Of a stretch of 64,000 nucleotides of DNA, positions 13,001 to 24,540 are shown piece by piece. The translations under genes were made by a program, and so were the position numbers. Positions within the stretch are counted from its first letter, which is position 1. Every line of letters begins with the position of its first letter. The stretch covers positions 85,942,279-86,006,278 of the forward strand of contig OZ026525.1 of NCBI GenBank assembly GCA_964019695.1. The letters are read 5' to 3'. The notes beneath the pieces were generated by a model, which saw only the letters and a program-made list of their open reading frames with translations, did not search any database and was not told the DNA's origin. The stretch comes from Loripinus fragilis. Its lineage: Eukaryota > Mollusca > Bivalvia > Lucinida > Lucinidae.

Positions 13001-14330
13001 AACTGCTTGACTGTGTCCTCCCTATAAGTTTTAGCATTTTACATATATTAAGAAATATATGAAAGTAAGTTTTCTTTATAACATGTGTAACAAATATCTT
13101 TTGGTTTGATAGTATGCACTGAATATGATTTCTAAGGTTAAGGCACCAATGACAATAGATTTATAGGGAAACATGTAAAACTATTCATTCTTTCTGAAAT
13201 ACTTTCTCTTAAGTAAAGACAATACTCTTGCTCACTCATTATGCCATGTAACATATGTAACGATCTTTGATCTTTAACACTTGGTGACAACTTGCATTTC
13301 TATAAGTCTTTATCATACAAGCCAGCTAAAAGTCCCTAAACAATGTAAGATTTACAGTGGCTGCAAGTTTTTTTTTCCACAATTTTAGCTCAAACTTTCT
13401 AATTACATTTTCTTTTTTGGATACAGTAACGCATGTATAAGGCTGTTTCAGACAAACTCCCCAGCTTAGAGAGTACAAACATCCCTTTTTCGATGCAGCT
13501 TCAGATTTACTTTAAGAAGGAATATGAATGCAAAATTCCCTTGAGGAGATTTAAACATTTTAAGCGTATCTTACGTAAAGACAATGAGCTTACCCATTAA
13601 TTACGTCAGGTAATAGATCTTACAGCCCCTGATACTAGAAATATTACAAAAAACTTGCAGATTTATGAGTCTTTTCATTTAAGCAATTAAATCTCAAACA
13701 ATGAACGATATTCATCACCTGACCTGAAAATATTTTAAACTATTTTACTTGAGTTTTAATACCATACTTTTCACCTTAAAACTGGGTAGGGGTAGGGTTG
13801 TTTAATTGCTAATTCCAGACAAAATAGTTAGATAGGGAAACAAACTTTAATTAATCTGTTAGCCAATGGCATAAGCTTGTCAAACATTGTTACAAATATT
13901 TTGCAAAACACACAGAGATCGTCAATGTAAATGATGCTAGCCACACTTGCAAATTTCAATGGGTAATCTGCTTTATGTAACGCATTTGACAACTTAGGAA
14001 GTCGCAATTTAGTTCAAAAGGCTGTTGTGCGTAGTTAAGATATCCAATATGCAGACTATATGAATGACTTAAAAATAAATATTTTCAATTTACTTTTTCT
14101 TAATTTGATAAAGTAACGTGTGCTACAGGCTCTTACAGGCTAACGCCCCAATGCACATAGTGCAAACATTTCTCAAAAGACATAACTTTCAATTCTCTAC
14201 AGGATAGGATATGTCTGCAAAATTCCTTAGGGGTGGGAATGGGGGAGCAAACCCATTCTCAACCATCCATCTTTGTGGTAATTTCACACGTTCGCTTACA
14301 TTTTGCGCTCAATTGAAGGTGTGTTTGATA
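10046..14330. repeat. Diverged repeat family with palindromic GTAACATATGTAAC core
   Basis: Near-palindromic cores occur at 10076-10089, 12678-12691, 13078-13091 and 13248-13261, with weaker ones near 12107, 13426 and 14115. They sit in diverged units sharing 'gtgcaaacatttctta' and 'tctgcaaaattcc'. The part around 10195-10400 is in the opposite orientation to 12680-14250. A further copy of about 900 bp lies at 61200-62120. No ORF in the block is credible. Confidence 0.55.
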
Positions 14331-15239
14331 ATTATTTTCTTGGTGGAGTTTAGAAATAATACCTAGTACAGAGTATCCAGACTAGAATATTCTTCCTTAT
14401 GATGCTGTAATTTTAGGCTAGAGAAGTATAGTTATGTTGAATTTTGTCGCAAGGTTGTGCTATTTGAGCTGGTCAGAATCACACTTAAGTTTTCAAACAA
14501 AATGGATAAGTATCACACTCGTAAATTGTTGTATGAATATCACATGGATTTTATACTACATAGCTGCTGTGAATGAATAATTTTGTAGAGTAAGTAAGTA
14601 AGGGTGCAAAGATCAGGAATCGATACAATCAAGTACCACGCCTGACCCAGGATACCAATGGGAAAGTGACAAACTAACAGTTAGACACCACAAACGAGAG
14701 CCAAGAGGTAAACCCTTTCCAAGCAGGTGACCACAAGGCACATATAAACAGACGCGCACAAAGGCATAACAAACACAAGACAGAAAAAACATAAAAGATC
14801 CACAAAAGAAGAAACATCCAGTTAAAAATCTCCATCAGTGAAAAACATACTCACTCATTCTGAATATAGGCTACTCTATACGATAATCCACGTGACTTCC
14901 GGTGGAGGGTTGGAAAACAATTTGGACAAAGGAAATATGTAATTTTTGTTATTTAAGTGGGAAGTCAGGATGTTTTAGGAGCCATGATTATACGAGGTGA
15001 TGTACTTTAATATGCTCTATCATTATATGTTTCGATTCTAGAAGATAAACTTGATTTGTGGAGTTTGAGCATGCCAACATTTTTTAAATATTCGTCACGC
15101 ACGATTGCACCAGTTCACTTACTCATTTAACGATTATTACATTCCGCTGGTCATTCATTCATTCACTCATCAACATTGAACGGAGCATTCTATTATAATC
15201 CATAGTATATATTCCATAGTATACTGATCAAGTTTAAAG
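14331..15239 (-). repeat. Possible retroelement 3' end with TTAC tail, then unassigned sequence
   Basis: 'agtaagtaagtaag' at 14589-14602 reads on the minus strand as a (TTAC)n tail, like those at 24063, 40541 and 45714. The adjoining 14603-14900 could be the 3' untranslated part of a minus-strand LINE or SINE. No coding remnant was recognised. Sequence from 14900 to 15239 may be the 5' part of the LINE below. Confidence 0.4.
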
Positions 15240-16242
15240 ATGGCCACGAATAATTGCGTAGCCAGTACAAATACACCAAAACACTCTGGAGCACCAGCAC
15301 CAGTACAAGTGCAGTCAAATCAGTTGGTTACAGAAAGCCCCATTGTTCGTCCTAAGTCACAACAACAACCTAAGCCCACTAGTGTAAATAAGCCCAAGAC
15401 AACTGAAAAACTTGAAAACAAACGACGTAGGGAGGATACGCATTCTTCTATCGAGGGAGACGGCAGTGCGGGGACCAGCATGTTAGATACCAGTGAAATG
15501 ACTGTTCAGCATGACAAATGAAAACAAATGATAGATCACGCTGTTCAGGACGCCATCGGCGCAGCGATGAAAGTTGTCTCAGTGAGACTTGAAGCATCAT
15601 TAAAAATATATTTACGGAGCATTTTGAACAGGCTTGAATCGCGTGTGTTTGATATTGAACATAAAGTGGACACAGAAGTTAAGAAAGTGAATGAATCCAT
15701 CAGGTCTCACAAAACAGAAACAAATAAAATTATAAACGATCACGAAACAAGGATTTACGATAATGAAAAGGATATTTTTGCAAGAGGCAACGATATATAC
15801 GACATAGAATTGAAATGCAATGACGTAGAACAATATACAAGGCGGAACTCTATAAGGATACACAGTATGCCAGAAAAAAAGCTTGGGTGCTAGTCCTGAA
15901 AACACGTCGGAGTTAGTATCTGATCTCCTATATAATAAGTTGGAGCTTGAAACTGGTATAGAGGTTGCTCCACGGAGCATTATCGCCAAGTTTTTACGTA
16001 GATCTGATAAACGTGCAGTCATGCTACGTCGTAAATTGTTGAAAGGCTCCAAAGTATCCATTTCTGACGATCTTACGTCCAGAAATGTTTATCTTATAAA
16101 AGAGGCACGTGATCATAATCGTATCGAAGCTGTATGGTCCTGGGACGGTAAAGTACACGCAAAAGGGGTGAATGGTCATAAGTTCCTGCTGCGACCTAAT
16201 ACTGACATTGACATTGAGCTTGAAAAAAGGAAACCAGGGTGA
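15240..16242 (+). pseudogene. LINE ORF1 protein pseudogene
   Basis: Two in-frame segments, 15240-15521 and 15528-15893, are separated by one TGA at 15519-15521. A third segment, 15883-16242, continues in another frame after an A-run at 15871-15878. The N-terminal third is Pro/Gln/Lys-rich. The middle has a heptad pattern expected of a trimeric coiled coil, ending in NDVEQYTRRNSIRI, which resembles the LEQYSRRN-type junction of LINE ORF1 proteins. The last part (IIAKFLRRSDKRAVMLRRK..., then DDLTSRNVYL) resembles the RNA-binding C-terminal domain. ORF1p binds element RNA as a chaperone. No endonuclease/reverse transcriptase ORF follows, so this is a truncated, dead copy. Clade assignment is uncertain. 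Confidence 0.75.
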
Positions 16243-16547
16243 CTAAGTCATAACATTTGTGTAATCACATATACCTGCAGCCTGCGCAGTCCCTGCTCCA
16301 CCGCACCAGCCCCCACGGGTGTATTAAGTGCTAAGTACATGCATGTACTAATATATACTGATTTACCTAATTTATGCATATGTACATTCGTGCTGATTGG
16401 TGTTGGTGTAGCTCGGGCTGGCGGCATACGAATGATTGCACTCAAGCTACACGTTTGTGTCAAAATAACTGTTATCTTTCAGAATACATCTGATAAATTA
16501 CAATAATATTGACGCAGGAAGCAAATATAATATATGAAACACTGCTG
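16243..16547. other. No recognisable feature
   Basis: Where ORF2 of a complete LINE would begin there is only short, unrelated sequence. Confidence 0.4.
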
Positions 16548-16780
16548 TACTGTCGTGCCAACCAAGAATGATGGTGACGTACTATTTTGTTTATAGATGT
16601 CAAGTAAAACATTAAGTTGTACACTCTACTTGAGCTTACGCGAATCGATATATCATTTGTGTAATTATCCTATCCTGTGGATAGGATTGATGCACAAGTG
16701 TTATATCGATTCTAAGTCCCTGATAACTTTGTAAACAAAATATGACGTCGCTGACACTCTTGGCTGGCGGGACAATAGTT
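16548..16780. mobile_element. Foldback MITE, copy 1 of 3 (TACTGTCGTGCCAACC)
   Basis: Ends TACTGTCGTGCCAACC and, on the opposite strand, a diverged copy of the same motif. The centre is a palindrome built on ATCCTATCC/GGATAGGAT with arms reading 'aatcgatatatca' and 'tatatcgatt'. The same design is seen at 17478-17690 and 20946-21173. It has no coding capacity. Confidence 0.75.
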
Positions 16781-17477
16781 ACTTGGCCATAAAACCGCCA
16801 ATTAACAAGAAATGTTGTTAGCTTTTACCCGTGTGTTGAAATGTTCTTGAATGACTCTTCGATAAAGAGTGTGGATCCATGTTAGACTGTTCCAGCTGGA
16901 AAAGACTGATATAGGTCCACATTATTGGCATTTGTGCTTTATACAGTAACTGTTGCCGTATACGTGCAGCGGATGACTTGGGCGGACGAAATTACCGGAT
17001 GCATTTTTCGAGTGCATAAAACTGTGTGTAACAGATAACAATATGCTAGCAAACGAATCAAGCAATCTCACTAACTATCAAATCAACGCTAAGATTTTGT
17101 CTTGTTTTTGTGTTTCCTATTCAATGACTGCCCAACTACTGCCCGTAAAGTACTTGTTAATCTGAAGCTTACGTAGGCGGTTATCGTTGTTTGCGATCGT
17201 GGATACTCACTAAAACAGCCTCGCCGAGACAGTCTATCGAGATTACACGATGCGTATATAGCACAAAACAATTGTATATTCAGTTATATGTAGTTAATCC
17301 CTTGAGCGCCAACAACAAAAATGTCATTGCTCGCTCTGTAGCCTGCTGAAATGATATTTTTCTTCTTCAGCCAATAGTAAGGACACAGATCTGGCTGCTC
17401 CGATAGATGCATTCTGATCTGTGTCCAAACGGTTTGCTTATGCGCTTAAATATGTAAATGTTATAAGATAATGTATG
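16781..17477. other. No recognisable feature
   Basis: Spacer between two MITE copies. It contains one degenerate MITE-core fragment (gatctgtgtccaaacggttt) near 17417-17436. Confidence 0.4.
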
Positions 17478-17690
17478 AACTGTCGTGCCAACCGACATAG
17501 TACTTTGTTTACAATTGTTAAGTAAAACATTAACTTGTACACTTGAGCTAACGCGAATCAATGGATCACTTGAGTATTAATCCTATCCTGTGGATAGGAT
17601 TAATACGCGAGTGATCTATCAATTCTAAGTCCATGATAACCTTGTAAACAGGACATGACGTCACTGCCACTCTTGGCTGGCAGTACAGTA
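17478..17690. mobile_element. Foldback MITE, copy 2 of 3
   Basis: Best-preserved copy at 213 bp. It begins near 'tgaactgtcgtgccaacc' and ends 'ttggctggcagtacagta'. The central palindrome runs through 'atggatcacttgagtatt', ATCCTATCC, tgt, GGATAGGAT, 'taatacgcgagtgatcta'. A TGACGTCA octamer lies near 17655. Confidence 0.8.
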
Positions 17691-18115
17691 GCGGACGACG
17701 TGTGCTGACAGCAGTTGCAGATCATTTTTGTGTGCGTTTTTGGTTGACAATGCCACAGTGAGTACTGCTTCAGATAAGAAAAACGCAATACTTGCCATTG
17801 CTTGAATGTAATCTCCTCTTTTTTTTATTTTAGCAAAAATACGACATTAGAAGTTTTACACTTCATACATTGCAGACTCGGACGAGATGTCGCAAAAATC
17901 GGTATCTCGTCTGTGTTTGCACTGTCTTTACGCATAGATTCACACATTTTTGAATGAAATTATTTTGTAATCAATACACAAGGAAAGCGCGGAAAACTTG
18001 CACAGGTATATGTGACTAACGGAGCGGATCTAGAAGTGTTTTAATGAGCAAAATATATTGCCACAATCTCTGTTAAAAACTTGTATTCCGTATAGCATTA
18101 TCATCTGATTATTTA
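17691..18115. other. No recognisable feature
   Basis: Unassigned sequence. A short inverted repeat 'cggacgagatgtcgc...ggtatctcgtctg' lies near 17879-17912. Confidence 0.35.
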
Positions 18116-18119
18116 TATA

Positions 18120-18400
18120 GAGGATCTTACATGAGTGCTCATGTTTTATTGATTTTATTAAACGAGTTGGGGAAAACGCAACGAGTTTAATAAATTCAAT
18201 AATACAAGAGCACGAATGTTAGATTCTATTTATCATATGACATTAAGCGTAAAAACGTTATAATTGTGTCATTTACGCAACGTTGTTATGGACGTCATAA
18301 CGTTTCCCGTAAATCTATAAACCACTATTGGTTTACAGATTTTATTGCATGGCGTTATTTCACTCCCAGACGCGACGTCATATGATAAATAATCTTTGAC
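18120..18400. repeat. Palindromic AT-rich element
   Basis: Two nested inverted repeats are visible. 'gtgctcatgttttattgatt' near 18135 pairs with 'aattcaataatacaagagcac' near 18195. 'tctatttatcatatgac' near 18225 pairs with 'gtcatatgataaataatct' near 18377. This is probably a small foldback element; the superfamily is not determined. Confidence 0.5.
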
Positions 18401-18848
18401 TGAAATATAAATTTGATTGCACATGCTTAATTATCCTCAAATTGTCGACTCCCAATTTAAGATATTTCTTGTATTTTCAAGATTGAATCCAAGGATGATA
18501 TAAATAATATCACTATATTGTTATCCTTTGACCCTTTCTTGTATTTCGTTTCGACAAGATCGGATCTAGGGATTTATTATATACCTACAAAAAATACCCA
18601 TTGATACTACCAATTTTCCTCCACAAAAATACAAAATCCTGTATCACCCTACTAGCGTTTTCTGATTCCGTATCACCATCCTCCATAGTTTACCCACGTC
18701 GAACTACTTTTACACTGGTACTGTATTTGGGTAAAACCCGGCAACGGGCCGGAATCTGAATCAAACATTATTACGATGTCATTTTTTCCACGGTGCTTTC
18801 TTTTTTTAAACGTGTTCGAAAGAAAGACTCAACGGTTCTCTGCACTTC

Positions 18849-19105
18849 TGACGTCACAAATGACGTCATATATATGCGATGACGTTGCATAACGTTTCTG
18901 TCTTCCACCACGGGAACAGGAGAAGCTAGAGGTACAAAAATGACAAATTATAGAAAAATACAATAAATTTGGTACCAAAATGTTCCTTACGGTCTAATTA
19001 AGAAAACGAGTACCCACACTTTATGTTTTTGTTCATTTATAAGAAAGTTACAGACGTTTGAAATTCCGAGGTGGACTCGAGGAAGAGGATTTTCAAAATG
19101 GCGGC
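18849..19105. promoter_or_regulatory. Promoter-like motif cluster (two CRE octamers, YY1-like motif)
   Basis: Two TGACGTCA octamers at 18849-18856 and 18861-18868 lie upstream of CAAAATGGCGGC at 19094-19105, which matches the known YY1 consensus often found just downstream of metazoan start sites. No downstream coding exon was recognised, so a promoter for a gene or element outside my recognition, or chance, are both possible. Confidence 0.3.
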
Positions 19106-19274
19106 CTTCCAATTCTTTCAGCAGTGAACAGCTGATGTATTACTACTCGGGTAAAAAATATCATGCCACATCACATAGGTCTGCCGTAGTATTTTACCTT
19201 ACATTTGTGCAAATGCATGTATTATTGAACCGTTCTAGCCTTGTTGTTATTTTTGTAGGTATATAATAAATACA

Positions 19275-19432
19275 TAATTACTTTAGTAACTTGATCCAAT
19301 GGTTCGGATCACGTCTCGTGGGTGCGCCAGGAACGACCGGATCACACTCGACTTCGTCTCGTGTGATCCGGTCGTTCCTGGCGCACCCACTCGACGTGAT
19401 CCGACCCATCGGATCAAGTTACTAATGTAATA
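19275..19432. repeat. Long near-perfect palindrome (about 69-bp arms)
   Basis: Arms 19284-19352 and 19356-19424 pair through a 3-nt loop with only a few mismatches. Outer bases (attac...gtaat) extend the pairing weakly. Internal landmarks are 'ggatcacgtctcgtgggtgc' and 'gcacccactcgacgtgatcc'. As RNA it would form a single long hairpin. It could be a very short foldback transposon or a small-RNA source. Confidence 0.85.
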
Positions 19433-19527
19433 ATGTGTATATATTTCTTCATGGAAGACAGCCATTATCCGCCTCTGCAATTAATTAATATATACACAAG
19501 ATAACTATCACCGTAGCTTAAACAAGT

Positions 19528-19569
19528 GTGCTGATCAGGTTGTGCGAATGCGCAGGCTGATCAGCACCA
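19528..19569. repeat. Short inverted repeat GTGCTGATCAG
   Basis: GTGCTGATCAG and CTGATCAGCAC flank 'gttgtgcgaatgcgcagg'. A similar structure without perfect arms occurs at 55778-55830. Probably a dispersed repeat. Confidence 0.5.
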
Positions 19570-19922
19570 TTTTTTGTCAGCACCTTATGCGGATTTCTCT
19601 ATATGCGACACATATCAATTAGACCAAAACTTGACTCAGAGGAAAAAGAGTACCTCTCCCTATACACTTAAAATTCACGTATCACCTAAAACTTGGTATG
19701 AAATGCTGCTGTCATTGTCTTGCAACTGTGTTGTGTTCTGTGAATCTCGCTATCCTGAATTGTATCGTATTTGTATTTGTTTATATGCTCATGTGCCAGT
19801 ATGGCTTTATGCATTATCTCAATGATATACACTGTGGCGTGAAATGCATGATTTGTTTGTCTCACTGAGAGATAAGCCTGTCTCGTTAGTTTAATTATGC
19901 TATGCAAACAGAGAGGCGCCGT

Positions 19923-20750
19923 CTGCAGAGTATGATCCGAGTCCAATCTGTTGGCCTATGTTCAATTTTATAAGACACCAGTGAAGTGTTAGAATTTAAC
20001 CCCTTTTCATATCTTGGCGGAAAGTGATGATCCGTATGTGATTCGGCTGTATGCCGCATTCCATAATAGGTCTGCAATGTTTGCCCTGATAACTTGAGTT
20101 CCATAATTCACTCGGATCGGATAAACGAGTATCTTGGCGAAAACTAACGATCATTATGAAAACGGCTGTATGCTGTATTCCATGTGGGTCTACACTGTTT
20201 ATTATCATACTCGACAAAAAAAATCTGCTTCAGTGTCGGCCCTGATCGGGCGCCGTACCTGCTGCGTGTGATTTGGGCCCACATTGTTTGTTTATGTGCG
20301 ATGTATGGAACCAAAGTGAAGAAAAAAAAATGTTCTCATTTTGGACAAAGGTAAGGGTGATGACCCGGATGGGATGCAGTCGTGTGTGGCATTTCATCCA
20401 GGCCTGCACTATTTGCCCTGATGAAAAAGAAGCAATCAGGGATGAAGTTGCTGTATGTGTGGCCATTAGCATGCCACTTGCATCAAATAGACTACTGTAT
20501 CAACTTCTCGATGGTTCCAGTTATTTAATTCGATAGCTACCTTACACTGTAGACCCTGGTCAGGCGCCACATCTGTTGAGTTTGATCTGGGACGTATTGT
20601 TTTTCTTATGTTTCTTAATAAGGTTTTAACAGTGAGTAAACTCTGTACATTGTATGTCCAAGTTAAACCGGTACTTGGAACATCATCGGGGACCCCGATG
20701 GAGTGCAACCGTGTGCTGCATTCCATCCCGGGGTCCGCCCTGATGCTTAG
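19923..20750. repeat. Diverged tandem repeat, about 310-bp period, three copies
   Basis: Copies begin near 19926, 20243 and 20555 with 'tgatc.g(g)gc.cc...(t)ctgttg' and share an internal segment 'cggctgtatgccgcattcca' (about 20044, 20370, 20710; an extra copy at 20162). Several overlapping minus-strand ORFs come from the repeat and have no recognised domain. Confidence 0.55.
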
Positions 20751-20945
20751 ATAAAACAGCTCTCACGGATAGAGGCTCGCGGCCAGATGGACATTTTTAA
20801 AGTCGGTACACAATTTATACCCCCGTTTTGTTGTATTGTCGTCTGAGTCACGATCAACCAAAATTGGGGGTAAGACAGCCAAGCGTTGATATGACGTCTT
20901 CAATTTAGATCAGCATACTTCTAATCTTACAATTATCGAAATATT

Positions 20946-21173
20946 TACTGTCGTGCCAACCAAAAGTGACAGAGAGGTAGTACTTTTTAACAATTGCTGA
21001 GTGAGGCACTGGCGTGTACGCGTCACTTAACTGGCACGAATCGATGGATCACTTGTGTATAGGTCCTATCCTGAGTATAGGATTAACACGCGGGTGATTT
21101 ATCGATTATAGGTCCCTGATAACTTCGAAAACAGAATATGAAGTCATTGTCACTTTTGGCAGGCAGAACAGTA
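20946..21173. mobile_element. Foldback MITE, copy 3 of 3
   Basis: Starts TACTGTCGTGCCAACC and ends 'ttggcaggcagaacagta'. The central stem is altered (TCCTATCCtgagtataggat) but its outer arms 'aatcgatggatcacttgtg' and 'gggtgatttatcgatt' still pair. Confidence 0.75.
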
Positions 21174-21308
21174 CCAATACACGGTTTCTATTGTTGTACA
21201 GGGGCCACTAACTCGTACACATCTTAAGTTGACCAACTTACGATGGTCTTAAATTGAAGTTAAGTTGACGACCGTAACATTTAAGGTGGCGCTATTCCGA
21301 TAACATAA

Positions 21309-21672
21309 AACTAGTAAGTGAGTATGATCAGGAAATACCACAATCACAAACTGCAGACAACCCCATGGCACCGCGAGGAAGAGCCGCTCAACCATCACAA
21401 GACACCAGGAAGACAAATTAAGCAAAGCAATCAGCTCTCTCTTCCCCATCAAAATGATTGCAATACTAGAACGGACATAAAGTAACGTACAACAAAACAT
21501 AGAACAATTACAGACTCCCACAATGGGAGTAACAACAAACAAAAAGTCAACAACAACAGAACCACCGCCTTAGAACGGACAACAGCCTAAGCCACCGGGG
21601 GGCTTCATTGCATTTTACTGGTACCAAATCTTCGCCCTAGATTCTGCTGTTGTTGAAGTACAAGAAAAATAA
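21309..21672 (-). repeat. 370-bp repeat, copy 2 (inverted relative to 9678-10045)
   Basis: Reverse complement of the 9678 copy, including the shared open frame on the minus strand and the TGTACTTCAACAACAGCAG outer end. The two copies could be the ends of a 12-kb element, but I see no matching target duplication, so two independent insertions are equally possible. Confidence 0.75.
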
Positions 21673-21896
21673 GGCCGTCTTAGCGTATTCTTAACTTAAG
21701 GTCACCTTATCTTTTAAGCTTTACCTGTGTTATATTTATTCTCTCCTGCAAAGCGTGTTGTTTACAGTATTTAGAACCGACTCAGTAGAAAAGATAAATA
21801 TATGGGTCGCGACGCTTCGAGTAGGCTGAAATCAGCATACTCAGCTACAGAGAACTCCTACAATATTGAAAAAAAAATCGTGTTGCAAGTTGTGTT

Positions 21897-21998
21897 GCCT
21901 GTGTTTTGTGTCTCTTCCTCACGGTGCTGTGGGTTTGTGGGTTTGTCTGGAGTCTGCCATCGTGGTATTTTCTAGCCATACTCACTTTCTGACTACTT
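21897..21998 (+). repeat. Partial third copy of the 370-bp repeat
   Basis: 'ctcttcctcacggtgctgtg' through 'tagccatactcactttctga' parallels the inner end of the 9678 copy with about 20% differences. Confidence 0.55.
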
Positions 21999-24060
21999 TG
22001 CTTTACAGGTTGATATTACCTATTTAAACGTCTATTGATGCCAGTATTTTATATTTTTTATTACCCTTTGTATTCGGAAAAACCCTAAACGAGTACTAAT
22101 GCAAACAGTAAAAGCCAAGATGAACTGCAGCATTCATTAGGCTCTATACTGTGCGTAAAGATAATATAAAACGATCGTCGGAAAAAAGAATACACTTTGT
22201 TTTTCCTTTTTGAAAAATTACAACCTGACACCTTAGATATCTAGAATGGACTATCCCAAGTTCATTGTATCAAACCAGAAGGAAGAATTCATTAGTCTTC
22301 AAAGGATTAAATTACGCCTGGTTCCATTACAAGTCTTAAACGTACACGATGATTAAAGAAAATGTGATTATGTCGCAGTCTGGGCGGCTTCAAGTTGTCA
22401 AAGATGGTTTTCAATGCGTTTTATGAACATGATTATTATGCTGGATGAGTTAATTTCAATAGTCCACAATTTACATACAATTAAAAAAAACTATTCATTA
22501 TTATTGTCATAGCTTACTGAATAAAATAAATAGAAATTTTAAGCAAAAGCTTACAAAAAGAAACCGTAGTCTATGCAACAATTTGAGCTACCTCTAGTCC
22601 AAAAATTAATAGCAAAACGTCCAAAATTAATGAAATTTATATTTGTTTGCACGGCGTTTTAAGGTAAAGGTGTGAATGGGCGCTTGTAAGCGGTTTATGG
22701 TACATCAAGTCTTAGTTGAAAAGGCATTAAATAGTTAAGTTTCACGTGAGTTGTATTCATTTGAAAAATGAATTTCCACGTGAAACTTTAATTGCACGTG
22801 ACGACAGGTGTATAAAGAGAAGATATACACAAGAGAATTATCGAAGCCTTAGCCAGCAGATCGTTCAAACGTGCTTTCATAGATGAGTGAATGGGACATT
22901 TATCCGGATACAAGCATTGTTACAACAAGAGGTACAACTGACAGGCGTTTTTCAATGTGGAGAGTCTGGACATTGGAGGTCCTTCCGTTAGCCTAAAGGG
23001 CCACTTGGACTAAGAGAGGACTCTAAATGATAAGTATTCTTTTTATAACCAGTGCAATACAGATCTAGGGGAATTCGTTTATCATGACGAAGGCTGATAA
23101 GTCAAGCTAGATATTTAACTTGATATTTTATAGTTTCAGCCTGGTCAAAACATTTTTATTCAAGGCCGCTCTTTTTTTTTTGTTTCAAGCTGTTTCAAAA
23201 GTAAAGTACTTGCTGTCCGATACATAGAGGCTATGACAGGTTTGACAATATGGTACTTATGTTTTATAACACGTTAAGTTTTACTTGCGCCGTTAGAGCA
23301 TTTTAGGTCAGAAATTATTATTTTCGGTATAAGGGAGGCTACTCTTAATATTTTAAGCATACGAAGAAGAAAAAGCTTATCTCCCTCTTAGCGCAAGCTT
23401 TCGGAAAATGTTAAAATAACTAGATAAAATTGGGTTTTTTCTGAATTTTTGCATTCTTCACAGGTGGTGTGGCGCTTCTTGTCCGGTGCGATATTGTTTT
23501 GGGTTTGACTTCTATTATGACGAACATTATTCTTCTAAAAAGGGTGAGATTCCTGGATACATTGAGCTCTTAATTTATTCGAGAATAAGTAGCAATTTAG
23601 TTCCTAAAAGCAAATTATTATTGCGAGTTGACGTACAATGCACATGATGAACTAAGCATATGCATGTTTTTAGTTTGGTTACCATTGTGTAAAGCAGGAG
23701 TACAGATAAACCAAACGCTTTGAAGCGTGACTATATTTACAATATTGATATGTTGATCTAGAAAAAATGGTTTCAGGCATTTATTTACATTTACTATAAA
23801 AGCTTTGACATACATATATGTTCCAGCAAACTGGCTCATCTTACGCATTCTGCATCAATCGTTTTTTCTTTCTATCTTTACTGGTTCGCTCATACATGAG
23901 CATTACACCAGGGAAATAGAAAGACCCAAAGGCCATTGGTCAGAGGTCGTGGTACATCTATAGTTATCATAAAAAGCAACTTAAGCGACGCAATAGTGTA
24001 TTTTGCACCTTTGTCGCTTAGGGGTACTCAAATATTTGCTAATACATGCAGGTTTCATAT
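21999..24060. other. Mostly unassigned; one E-box hairpin
   Basis: No supported gene. At 22736-22793 'aagtttcacgtg' and 'cacgtgaaactt' form an inverted repeat with an inner ATTCATTT/AAATGAAT stem. A TATA-like box (TATAAAG) follows at about 22812, which could mark the core promoter of an unrecognised transcript. Confidence 0.35.
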
Positions 24061-24062
24061 TA

Positions 24063-24540
24063 TAGTAAGTAAGTAAGTAGTTTAATCACAACTTAAGCAT
24101 GTACAGCTCATTATACAGACACATGTAACGGCATATACTTAAGACTTGGTTTGTGTGGATCAACGGCTTGTTGAAGTCTGCTATTTCCCAAGAATGGGCG
24201 ATGAGTTTCTAAAATATCAAAAATAGTAAAGTTTTACTTCTGACATGAATGGGTTCGTCCACATATTGCTTGGATATGGATTATTTGCTGGTTTGCATAG
24301 TAAGCCGTCAATCTAGAGTGAGTGTTCCGCATCTCTAGCTTTAAAAAAATTCTCATTCGTTTGAAATACAACAGTATGTGCTTGGCGCGTTATGTTTGGA
24401 GATACATCATTTATAAAGTCGATCTTTAGGGTGATTCCCTATAAGTTTACCTAAGAAAAGGTTGAGATGCCTTTGGTTGCATCTACTATGGCGATTAATT
24501 TCAAATTTGATGAATTTATACTGAACAAGATTGAGCTTAG
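24063..24540 (-). repeat. TTAC-tailed retroelement end, then unassigned sequence
   Basis: 'agtaagtaagtaagtag' at 24064-24080 is a (TTAC)n tail on the minus strand. The following bases may be a 3' untranslated remnant; no coding match was recognised. Confidence 0.4.

Noticed and set aside
15612..16061. 149-codon minus-strand ORF
   Set aside because: It is the antisense shadow of the LINE ORF1 pseudogene.
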